64,000 nt of DNA from Patella vulgata. Taxonomy: Eukaryota > Mollusca > Gastropoda > Patellidae. The notes under the pieces are model-generated. The model was given only the letters and a program-made list of their open reading frames with translations, was not told where the DNA came from and made no database searches. The translations under genes were made by a program, and so were the position numbers. Position 1 is the first letter of the stretch. Each line of letters opens with the position of its first letter. The stretch lies in contig NC_065879.2 in the NCBI RefSeq assembly GCF_932274485.2, forward strand, positions 91,817,459 through 91,881,458. Reading direction: 5' to 3'. Positions 54,829 to 64,000 of this stretch are shown one piece after another.

Positions 54829-55315
54829 CGTACGTAACTAACGTACGAAAATTAAATGGTAGCTGGCTTTTTTTTTTTCGCACGTATACAGTGAATGGCG
54901 ATTTTGCTCAGTAATCCCAGCCAGAATTTGGCTATTTTTTTAAAATTGCGTTAAAGTTTTAAATTTTTGTTTAGAACTGAAACAAATTAACTTTTAGTCA
55001 ATCCCCACGCTAAAAACATTAACAGAATTGGTTGTGTATATCTGAAATAGACACGACCGAAGCACAAAATAGTGCCAATATGCCGACGTCAAATCTAGAG
55101 CTGTAGATGATGTTATTTTTGTGAAAAATCATTGGAAGAAGCGATAAGACGTTCTGTACGGACTATACAGTCCTAAAGGCTGCAAGAAGGCTATTGTTTA
55201 CAATGTAAAATTGTGTCTTGTAATGTTGATAATGATCATAATGATGGTGTTTACATTTGTTTGTTGATGTGACCTCATGACCTCGTACGTAACTAACGGA
55301 CGAAAATTAATTCTG
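54829..55315. repeat. Segment flanked by palindromic direct repeats
   Basis: CGTACGTAACTAACGTACGA then AAATTAA at 54829 recurs as CGTACGTAACTAACGGACGA then AAATTAA near 55286. The block is itself an inverted repeat around AACTAA. Confidence 0.7.
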
Positions 55316-55319
55316 CAGG

Positions 55320-56030
55320 TAGGGTGAGTCCGTCGTTCACATTGAGGCCATAGTATTACCAATAGAAAGCTTGATCTCGCTTTTTCACTCCGTACATCAT
55401 ATCAAGGCTGTCACGTAATACCCTACATATTTCGGCACTAATTTCGATTGGGTATTCACCCAGCTTGACATCCTCGTTATCCCCAGTGTACTCATTCTGT
55501 TCTACTCTACTATACCCTGGGTTAATCCATAGGGTTCCACGATATCAAATTATCTGCCCTGGCCTTGATTATAGGTAGCCTATGGTCTACGAACCAATCA
55601 AAAAATATTTTACAAACCTGTCGTTTCGCCTTCGTTTTTATAAGGGTAGATAACCATATTCATGTCCATTTACTGAATGATTTATGTAAATAATGTATAT
55701 ATTTCTAATTCATTTATATTTGATTGTATTTCGTTGATTCCAAATATGTGTAACATCAATATGTTTAACTTTTGTTATTATTATTACTATTCGTTCTTGT
55801 CTGAAATGTTTCATTCTGTTATGTTTATTATTAATGAACTTATACTTGGCAATTTGATTCACAATAACTTGTCTGCGATGTCTACCTGTGATAATATAGT
55901 TGCAAAGTTCAAGGTTTGTTCAATGCCAAGGTTTCCGTGGAGGTCGCTATAGTTGATTTGATTGTCTTAGTGTCACACTTTCTGATTAGACGCTACTATC
56001 CACGTGCCTGCAGTAAAGGGAGAAAACGTT
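55320..56030. other. Unassigned stretch
   Basis: ORFs at 55677-56101 are AT-rich with no domain. Confidence 0.4.
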
Positions 56031-56033
56031 GCT

Positions 56034-56531
56034 TTAAAGTAGCTAACTCAATATCCTCCAAAATCTTCGACATTGGAAACACGATTTATTTGTCAATTTA
56101 AATCAACATTGATGTTGTGATCTTACCAGGAAAAGATGGCCTTCTGATATCCAATATTTAAGACAAAATAAACATTTTACAATTGGTACACGAATCGTGT
56201 ACCATAATGCGTTTCAGCACTATGTGAAATAAGGGACTCGAAAAACAAGGCTGGGCATATTCCACAAGTCATGTCAAACGGTGACGCTATATTCTTATTT
56301 AGAGAGCATGCCCAATAAATACTATCGGCGTAGACTGGAATAACCAGAAGCTAGAGATTGAAATTTGATTAAGAATACTGGCGTATGTCGCGGAACCTAA
56401 CTGATTAGAAATTACAGTAAAAACAGAAACGATTGAATGTAAATCAATTTTTACACATTTATTTTACATTATTATATGCTTTGCGATCCATTTGTGTCAA
56501 TTTCTAGGTCCCAAATATTAGCGACTTAGCT
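56034..56531 (+). mobile_element. MITE family B, copy 2
   Basis: TTAAAGTAGCTAACTCAATA at the left and AATATTAGCGACTTAGCT at the right. Internal TGGTACACGAATCGTGTACC is a palindrome shared with copy 1. Confidence 0.8.
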
Positions 56532-56539
56532 CGGGAATT

Positions 56540-56960
56540 GCAAGTTAATCTAGTAACGTGGAGATGTTGCAAAGCTCCCCGTCGTTGCTTCAGGAACATG
56601 TGGCTACCCTGAAACCATATCAATAGCTATGCCAAGGGCGTGGATTTGTCATAACTTTTTTTTTGGGGGGGGGGGGGGGCGGACGAACCCTGGGACCTTT
56701 CATTACCAAACCAAAATAATAATTACGAACAGTTTACCAGTGCTATTTCGATGAAAGCTGTAACTAGGGGTAATATGATGACGATATAGTAAGATTGACT
56801 ACCTACAATTAAGGAGGAAGATATCGTGAAGATGAATTACTGTGGCGAGACCCAAGGCAGTGGTTAGAGAGCCTTCAGAACGTGACATTCATGTGGATAT
56901 AAACCTGAAAATCTGTCCTGGTGATCAAAATGATGGGGGGGGGGACAGAGACCTATTCGT
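56540..56960. other. Unassigned stretch with a G run
   Basis: Poly-G at 56662-56679 and again near 56935. No gene seen. Confidence 0.4.
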
Positions 56961-56965
56961 CCCTC

Positions 56966-57270
56966 CCCCTTCCAAAGCTATATTGCCAAAGTTACTTTAA
57001 AGCTATATTACCATAGCTACTCTAAAGCTATACTATTTTAGCCACTTTAAAGCTATATTACCTAATCTACTTTAAAGCCATATTGCCAGTTAATTTAAGG
57101 CTATATTACCATACCCCATTTAAAGCTATATTACCTAACTCTTATAAAACTTCATTACCTTAACCCATTTAAAGTTATATGTATATAACCTTAGCCCATT
57201 TAAAGCTATATAACCTAAAGTTTTTAAAGCTATAACCTTAGATATCAAGCTATATTATCATAACTAATTT
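56966..57270. repeat. Degenerate minisatellite TTTAAAGCTATATTACC
   Basis: About ten imperfect copies of a 27-29 bp unit (TTTAAAGCTATATTACCATA and relatives). Confidence 0.85.
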
Positions 57271-57343
57271 TGGGGGTCACGGTGGCTAAGTGGGTAAGAC
57301 GCTGGCTCCCTGGCCTAGAGGTCGGATGTCCGATCCCTGCATC
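57271..57343 (+). mobile_element. SINE family 1 head only
   Basis: GGGGGTCACGGTGGCTAAGT is A-box-like and GGTCGGATGTCCGATCCC is B-box-like. The copy stops at TGCAT, where zinc-finger sequence begins. It lacks the 3' tail, which is unusual for a retroposed copy. Confidence 0.8.
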
Positions 57344-58207
57344 ACATTCATATGGTTTTTCTCCCGTTTGCCCTTGCTGACCAACATGTATTTCACAGTG
57401 TTTTTCTAAATCTATTTATAAATTAAAATCTTCATCACACAATTTACACTGATAAACTGCCTCAATAGTTTTCTCTTCTTTAACATGACAATATTCATCT
57501 ACATCATCAGTTTTCTCATCTTTCACAGGACAATATTCATCTGTATCATCAGTTTTCTCTTCTTTAACATGACAATATTCATCTACATCATCAGTTTTCT
57601 CATCTTTAACATGACAATATTCATCTACATTATCAGTTTTCTCATCTTTAACATGACAATATTCATCTACATCATCAGTTTTCTCATCTTTAACATGACA
57701 ATATTCATCTACATCATCAGTTTTCTCTTCTTTAACATGACAATATTCATCTACATCATCAGTTTTCTCATCTTTAACATGACAATATTCATCTACATCA
57801 TCAGTTTTCTCTTCTTTAACATGACAATATTCATCTACATCATCAGTTTTCTCTTCTTTAACATGACAATATTCATCTACATCATCAGTTTTCTCATCTT
57901 TAACATGACAATATTCATCTACATCATCAGTTTTCTCTTATTTAACATGACAATATTCATCTACATCATCAGTTTTCTCTTCTTTAACATGACAATATTC
58001 ATCTACATCATCTGTTTTCTCTTCTTTAACATGACAATATTCATCTACATCACCTGTTTTCTCTTCTTTATCATGATAATTTTCATCTACATCAACAGTT
58101 TTCTCTTCTTTAACATGTATTTTATTGTGTTTTTCTAAATCACCATATGGTAGAAAAATCACATCACATACAACACACTGATGGGGAATTTTTACATCAT
58201 CAGTTTC
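57344..58207 (-). pseudogene. C2H2 zinc-finger locus ZNF3 (truncated)
   Basis: Exon opens after TTACAG with ETDDVKIPHQCVVCDVIF. An atypical finger follows, then about 15 copies of the 14-residue EEKTDDVDEYCHVK repeat, then YQCKLCDEDF and EKHCEIHV. It breaks off at TGEKPYECD, where the SINE head begins. One repeat copy near 57938 reads a stop, so the frame is closed there. Compared with ZNF1 and ZNF2 it has lost all classical fingers and gained most of the acidic repeats. Confidence 0.8.
57476..58110 (-). repeat. 42-bp coding minisatellite (about 15 copies)
   Basis: Unit encodes VKEEKTDDVDEYCH on the minus strand. On the plus strand it is also free of stops in one frame (57485-58138, repeats of MTIFIYIISFLIFN), a consequence of the 42-bp period. 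Confidence 0.92.
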
Positions 58208-58875
58208 CTGTAATATATAAAAGTTATAACATCATTAGTTTCCTGTAATATATAAAAGTTATAACATCATTAGTTTCCTGTAGTATATAAAAGTTATAAC
58301 ATCATTAGTTTCCTGTAATATATAAAAGTTATAACATCATTAGTTCCCTGTAATATATGAAAGTTATAACATCATTAGTTTCCTGTAATATATAAAAGTT
58401 ATAACATCATTAGTTTCCTGTAATATATAAAAGTTATAACATCATTAGTTCCCTGTAATATATAAAAGTTATAACAAAATTAGTTTTCTGTAATATATGA
58501 AAGTTATAACATCATTAGTGCCCAGTAATATATAAAAGGTACAATATCATTATTTTCCTGTAATATATAAAAGTTATAACATCATTATCGTCCTGTAATA
58601 TATAATCTTGTCACATACAACACATTGATAAAATGTTTTAATATCATTAATTTCCTGTAATATATAAAAGTTATAACATCATTAGTTTCCTGTAATATAC
58701 AAAAGTTATAACATCATTAGTTTCCTGTAATATACAAAAGTTATAACATCATTAGTTTCCTGTAATATATAAAAGTTATAACATCATTAGTATCCTGTAA
58801 TATATAAAAGTTATAACATCATTGGTGTCCTGTAACATATAAAAGTTATGACATTATTAGTTTCCTATAATATAT
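58208..58875 (-). repeat. 35-bp acceptor-bearing minisatellite, ZNF3, composite
   Basis: About 11 copies, then at 58603-58650 a stretch identical to the start of the ZNF2 exon (ATCTTGTCACATACAACACA, then TTGATAAAATGTTTTAATAT). About 6 more copies follow. Confidence 0.93.
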
Positions 58876-58879
58876 CAAT

Positions 58880-59290
58880 CAGGGGTATAAAAATCCACTA
58901 GCCAAACGTTACCAAAAATAACTTACAGGCTAGTGACCTATTTAGCCGTACTAGTCCTGAAGGGAAAAAACAAAATGCGTGGGAAAATAACAACAACATG
59001 GTGACCATATCTGTATTACATACAGGTGTTGATGCTACGCCGATGTAATTCTAAAATACCATTTTATAAAGAAAAAAATGTTTCAACATCACGAACTATG
59101 CTTTCATTTTCTGACTTATAAACGAACGGTATTTCGACATCACAATCTATGCTTTCATTTTCTGCCTTATAAACGAAGAAATGTAATACTGGAGGAATAT
59201 TACTGACTTGGATTTGAAGCGAGTGCGGGTTGGTCGCTTTCATTCTATCGTGTAACTATAACACGTAATTTTGTAGGGATATTATTTACA
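58880..59290. other. Unassigned stretch
   Basis: CTATGCTTTCATTTTCTG occurs twice (about 59097 and 59147). No gene seen. Confidence 0.4.
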
Positions 59291-59292
59291 TA

Positions 59293-59545
59293 AGGGCGGT
59301 TGGATGGCCAAAAGGTTAGCACATTTGCGCTGTTTCATAAGGTCTGTCATTGAGTCAACTGGCGTGGTTTCGAATCCCTGGTTGTACGTAACAAGTAGTA
59401 GGGTTACCTGTCCAACCTCGTTGGTTTTCTCCGGGTCCTTCGGTTTCCTCCCACTATTGAAATAAAATTAAACCATATATTAGTCCCGAAATGAACTAGT
59501 CTGTGTCGAGTGGACGTTAAACCCCATTTCTCTCTCTCTCTCTTA
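59293..59545 (+). mobile_element. SINE family 2 with internal deletion
   Basis: Head GGTTGGATGGCCAAAAGGTT to a (CT)n tail. The CTAAAGACCCCTA block is missing. Confidence 0.9.
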
Positions 59546-59549
59546 TAGA

Positions 59550-60725
59550 CATAAACTTAAATACATACAGGAATTAAATATGACATGCTATATCAAGAAC
59601 ACATGCTATATAACAAAAATATTTCTAGTTGAAATCGATCAGAGGGAAAGGAAGCTTATTAATGTTATTTCCTGAAACTGACGACTTCTTGTGACCTAAT
59701 TCTTGCCTCTATAAACCCGATGGGCAAAATTATAGCTGGAGGGAGAGAGAAATGTGGTTTAACTTCAGATGAAGATTTCAGTGTTCCACTATTTGTAACA
59801 TAATTACTTATTTCCATGCAAACTGTGATGATATGTGTTTAAAATTTTGCAGCTGAATCTATTTTACGTGCGCAAAGCCTCAAATAGTGTATTAATTGTA
59901 GCCTTGAATAAGATAATTATCATGGCTCACAAATATTGCAGCTAATTAATAACATCATCAACACAATTGCCCACCCAGAAAATAGCATGCCGATTTTCAA
60001 ATAAAGTAGTGAGTACCAGTATTAATTAATTAATCATTTTATTCATTAAATAATTACCTATCTTTCTTTGTTTTGTTTTAAAATAAAAATCGATACGTGT
60101 TGATTTGTTTAAATCAAAATCACCTCACCATCATTTTGTTAATAATTTCTGTTGTCTATTTGTTAAGCTGTTCTGACTGAATGTTTCTAATAAAAACAGA
60201 TCAGAATCTGTTTTCACAGGGGTATTGCAAAAAGTCTTGTAGTGGCCTAGCTGATCAGTGTGATGTCTTCGCAATCTGTTTTACAGACCTAATGCGACAT
60301 CCGTCTTTTATCTCTGTCCAAGATGACTGGCCTTTAAAAGGTCAGACCGCTGTAGTTCTAAGGGTGACGTCACATCACAATGTTTACCAACAAAGCAAGA
60401 TGGCATCGATAACGCCAAAAAAGATTACTTCTGTGGCTTGTAAACAAACACGAGCAGGTCAATCAGATTAGACGGTAAAAAATGTACTTCTGAAAGAATT
60501 CCGAGTAAACAAACAGAAAAAAACGTCAAATTGATGGTCACACGTGCGTTGTTTACATCGAACGTAGTAATATGAACTGGTACGGGCAGAATTATATCGT
60601 TTTACCCATATTACGCCTCTGCGTACTATTTTCTGTACCTATTTACGCTAATTATGGAATATTTTTTATCAAGATATACTTCAAACACCTTTATTTATTT
60701 TTCTAATACTAAAATAAAATGTTTC
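59550..60725. other. Unassigned; promoter-like cluster near 60360
   Basis: TGACGTCA at about 60364 (a CRE core) is followed by AAGCAAGATGGCATCG (YY1-like motif with ATG) at about 60393. The ATG opens MASITPKKITSVACKQTRAG then stops. No downstream exon identified. Confidence 0.25.
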
Positions 60726-60842
60726 AGAATTTAATTTGTCGAAAGAAAAAAGTTAATATTTTGTAGTCATTAAGTCGCATCGATGTCATCCTTATCAGTG
60801 ATTGTAGTGGCCAAGTGAATATTCACTGCGGATCAGTGTGAT
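60726..60842 (+). repeat. Interspersed repeat D, copy 2
   Basis: Matches 52868-52988 (CATTAAGTCGCATCGATGTC, CATCCTTATCAGTGATTGTA). Confidence 0.8.
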
Positions 60843-60984
60843 GTCTTCGCTGCAGTCCAAAGAAACGTCCGTGAAAAAAATCGTTTACGGTAGCAGGTTG
60901 TATATTTAATACAGACCGGGATCTTTTCAACTCGAATAACTCACAATAAAATGAAATTCAGGGCGTTCAGAAAACAATGAATGG

Positions 60985-61175
60985 ATTTAAATGGGGCTTA
61001 ATGTCCTATCGTCTGCTCCGACTGGGATAATGAAGACAGGCATACGTCATACAGTGTCCTTGTCAGGCTCTCTGTCATGCACAACTGACAAGGGGAAACA
61101 ACGCCGGGCAACACCGGGATCGAACACGCGACCTCCAGACTAGCAAGCCAGAGTCTTACTCACTTAGCCACCGTA
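60985..61175 (-). mobile_element. SINE family 1 with internal deletion
   Basis: Tail and head are present (AAATGGGGCTTAATGTCC; CTTACTCACTTAGCCACCGT). The middle between CATACAGTGT and CCTTGTCAGG is missing. Confidence 0.85.
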
Positions 61176-61332
61176 AATGAAGGAATGAATGTCCTATTTT
61201 TCAGGTAACATGATGTACCCAAATCTTACCCAAATCCACCATTATTTCAAGTCATATCATAATAATTTATAGCGATATTTGTCTTGTTGCCAAATTGTTA
61301 TTTTTAATATAACCAGTGGCTGCCAGGCAGGA

Positions 61333-62780
61333 TACGCCCACATTTTCGAGAGATGGATAGAGAACAAGCTAAAAAGAAGGTGATTTTTCATACAATCAGG
61401 GGCCATAATTCAGGAAGTTACAGTCCGATATGCGCGAACATCGAAAGGGACCGAGATCTTTGGGTTATAAACTTATATTTTAAGTTTCAACAAAATCGGA
61501 TAAAAAATTGTGACCTCTTTAGGGTCCACAACCTTGAAATACTATATTTTTACGCTATTTGAGAACGAAGGGCGGCCATTTTGCCTGTCAGTTTTGAGCC
61601 GATTTTCACGAAATTCGAACTCAGTCGTCCTTAGGGTGTAACAGTGATATAATAATACGTTTTTTTTAAATCCGATAAAAATTATGACCTCTATAGGGTC
61701 CACAAGCTAAAAACGTGATTTTTCGTACAATCAGGGGCCATAATTCAGGAAGTTACAGTCCAAAATGCGCGAATATCGAAAGGAACCACGATCTTTGGGT
61801 TATGAACTTACATTACAAGTTTCAACAAAATCGGATAAAAATTGTGACCTCTATAGGGTCCACAACCTTGATATACCATATTTTTATGCTATTTGAGAAC
61901 AAGGGGTGGCCATTTTGTCTGTCAATTTTGGGTCGATTTTCACGAAATTCAAACTCAGCCGTCCTTAGGGTGTAACGGTGATATAATAATACGTTTTTTT
62001 AAATCAGATAAAAATTATGACCTCTATAGTGTCCACAAGCTAAAACGCAATTTTTTGTACAATCAGGGGCCATAATTCAGGAAGTTACGGTCCGATATGC
62101 GCGAATATCGAAAGGAAACGAGATCTGTGGGTTATAAACTTACATTTCAAGTTTCAACAAAATCGGATAAAAATTGTGACCTCTATAGGGTCCACAACCT
62201 TGATATACCATATTTTTACGCTATTTGAGAACGAACGGCGGCCATTTTGTCTGTCAGTTTTGGGACAATTTTCACGAAATTCGAACTCAGCTGTCCATAG
62301 GATTTAACAGTGATAAAATAATACTTTTTTTTAAATCGGATAAAAATTATGACCTCAATATGATCCACAAGCTAAAACTGCGATTTTTCATACAATCAGG
62401 GGCCATAATTCAGGAAGTTACGTTCCGATATGCGCGAATATCGAAAGGAACCGAGATCTTTGGGTTATAATCATACATTTCAAGTTTAAACTAAATTGGA
62501 TAAAAATTGTGACCTCTACAGTGTTCACAAGCTAAAAACGTGATTTTTCGTACAATCAGGGGCCATAATCCATGAAGTTACAGTCCGATACATGCCAATA
62601 CCGAAAGGAACCAAGATCGTAGGGTGATAAACCTATATTTCAAGTTTCATTGAAATCGGATAAAAATTGTGACCTGTAGACTGTTCACAAACAATTGTGG
62701 ACGGACGTCCGGACAGACGTCCAGACGGACGGACGGACAGGGGCGACGACAATATACGTCCACATGAAAATGTGGGCGTA
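61333..62780. mobile_element. Element C: inverted ends and four internal tandem units
   Basis: TACGCCCACATTTTC (61333-61347) is inverted at 62766-62780. Inside are about four units of about 350 bp with GGGGCCATAATTCAGGAAGT, ATCGAAAGGAACCGAGATCT and GGTCCACAACCTTGATATAC. The last 25 bases also fold on themselves (GTCCACAT GAAA ATGTGGGC). No transposase; the ORFs inside follow the repeat. Confidence 0.8.
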
Positions 62781-62883
62781 TAAAAATGTAATTCTAGGGT
62801 ACATACGATATTGTGTGTCTGGCATGTCGGGGGATTATTTTACAGGACCAATACAGTGAAACATGTTTTTTTTAAATGTTAAT

Positions 62884-63746
62884 TTAAAGTAGCTAAGTCT
62901 CTAACTCAATATCATCCAAAGTCTTCCACATTGAAAACATAAATTATTTGTCAATTTAAATCAGCATTGATGTTGTGTCTTTTGCTCAATAGGTTGTCAA
63001 CTCACTATTATACGTTCATAGGTGACATTCTCCCACTTCAAACTCATTTACACCGGAAATAATAACACAATTACCTCCCAATTAGCTCGCATGTTTTCTA
63101 TTCTCCACCATGGAGTAGCTATCTTCAAACGTTGGAATTGGAAGTTGAAAATGATATTTTTGCCAATTTCTACACTGGCAATAGTGAATTATAGGATTAA
63201 TAGGATTATTCTTTAACAAGGTAGGACTGTTTATAGATACCATCTATTTTAGGGCTTTATTTTAATATATTTTAAAAATATAACTTAAAAATATGAAATT
63301 GTAACTTTAATGGGAAAAGATGGGCTTCTGATAGTCAATATTTAAGAAAAAATAAACATTTTACCATTGGTACACGAATCATGTAAAATAACACGTTGTT
63401 ATAAGGGACTCGAAGAATGAGGCTAGACATACTCCAGAAGGGTTAAATCTATTTGTTAAGGCCAGCTCATTTTTGGTCAAAGTCACTGAGATGTAAATAA
63501 GGTTAGGGCACGTGACTGTTGGCAAGATTGTAGGTTAAGGTAAGCATTGAGGCTAGGTCCAGGGTTAGGGTTAGGGTTGGGATTAGTGCTAGCCCTGTTT
63601 ACATCTCGTGACCTGGCCTCATCATTTAGCACTAACCCCCACAAGTAATGTCAAACAGAGATGCCATATTCTTATCTGGAAAGCATACGTAATAGACTGG
63701 AATAACCAGACACTAGGTCCCATATATTAGCAATTTAGCTCCTTTA
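62884..63746 (+). mobile_element. MITE family B, copy 3, with insertions
   Basis: TTAAAGTAGCTAAGTCTCTA at the left and TAGCAATTTAGCTCCTTTAA at the right. About 330 bp is inserted after 62978 and about 200 bp at 63440-63645. Confidence 0.75.
63440..63645. mobile_element. Small element with telomere-like motif inside MITE B
   Basis: GAGATGTAAATAAGGTTAGG at the left is imperfectly inverted at the right (CCCTGTTTACATCTCGTGAC). The centre holds GGGTTAGGGTTAGGG. Likely a small foldback insertion. Confidence 0.5.
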
Positions 63747-63749
63747 AGT

Positions 63750-64000
63750 AACAACAACTACCCAAAGTCAAAACATAATCTTTATTATTTATTTAAAAGG
63801 ACTTGTGGCACATACATTGTATATATTCAAATAAATATATAAAATTCCAAAGTATGTTAACGTCAGACACCAATGTATTGGAATATAAAATATCTCTTCT
63901 ATGGGTCTAGATTAATGCCGTATATACATTTGAGCCCAGCCATTCTCAAGAGGAAATGAAAGAAAAAAAGGAAAAGTCTTATATGTCTCACATGCCCATG
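63750..64000. other. Unassigned window end
   Basis: AT-rich, no features. Confidence 0.4.

Noticed and set aside
57271-57343. tRNA-like gene with A and B boxes
   Set aside because: It is the head of SINE family 1: the same sequence opens the full SINE at 42.94-43.28 kb, and it does not form a convincing cloverleaf with a normal acceptor stem.
61353-62470. Family of short related plus-strand proteins
   Set aside because: They are repeats of one non-coding tandem unit of element C; the frames shift between units.

Overview
This window looks like animal nuclear DNA, most likely from a mollusc and plausibly a gastropod. The evidence is AT-rich sequence, GT-AG introns, C2H2 zinc-finger genes, and long tRNA-derived SINEs of the type described in molluscs. 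No prokaryotic operon, rRNA, true tRNA gene or CRISPR array was seen. Most of the window is transposon-derived, and few host coding segments are intact.

Layout. 0-6 kb: fragments of a MULE-type transposase, a LINE 3' end, a helix-turn-helix relic and a decayed Tc1 element with recognisable inverted repeats. 6.05-13.98 kb: a segment of about 2.75 kb present almost three times in tandem. Each full unit carries two well-formed exons (minus strand) of a gene I do not recognise, plus a Tc1 scrap and a diverged SINE. 14-28 kb: repeats, a spliced MULE transposase pseudogene (19.3-20.4 kb), a LINE with a leader and zinc-knuckle ORF1 (21-22.8 kb) joined abruptly to another MULE fragment, and several tandem duplications. 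28.3-30.9 kb: three degraded exons of a possible OB-fold gene. 32.8-34.6 kb: a decayed LINE reverse transcriptase. 35.35-37.6 kb: a three-layer nest, a Tc1 element with one uninterrupted 324-residue transposase ORF inside a LINE inside a SINE, with target duplications visible at two levels.

39.3-58.9 kb holds three related C2H2 zinc-finger loci on the minus strand: ZNF1 (39.27-40.41 kb, broken), ZNF2 (50.56-51.91 kb, open) and ZNF3 (57.34-58.21 kb, truncated). Each starts with the same exon module and a 14-residue acidic repeat. Immediately upstream, each has a 35-bp minisatellite whose unit contains a splice-acceptor-like CAG/G and the first bases of the exon. ZNF2 is cut at its 3' side by a second minisatellite made of a finger-linker codon block fused to a SINE tail. 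Between and after the loci are SINEs, two MITE families, a foldback element with a 9-bp target duplication, and two copies of a larger inverted-repeat element with internal tandem repeats (52.3-52.9 and 61.3-62.8 kb).

The best-supported unusual points are the acceptor-bearing minisatellites at the zinc-finger loci, the SINE/linker array that ends ZNF2, the amplified unknown two-exon gene, the nested insertion, and SINE insertions so short that only the last 20-55 bases remain. All identifications come from reading translations and repeats by eye; no database search was possible.
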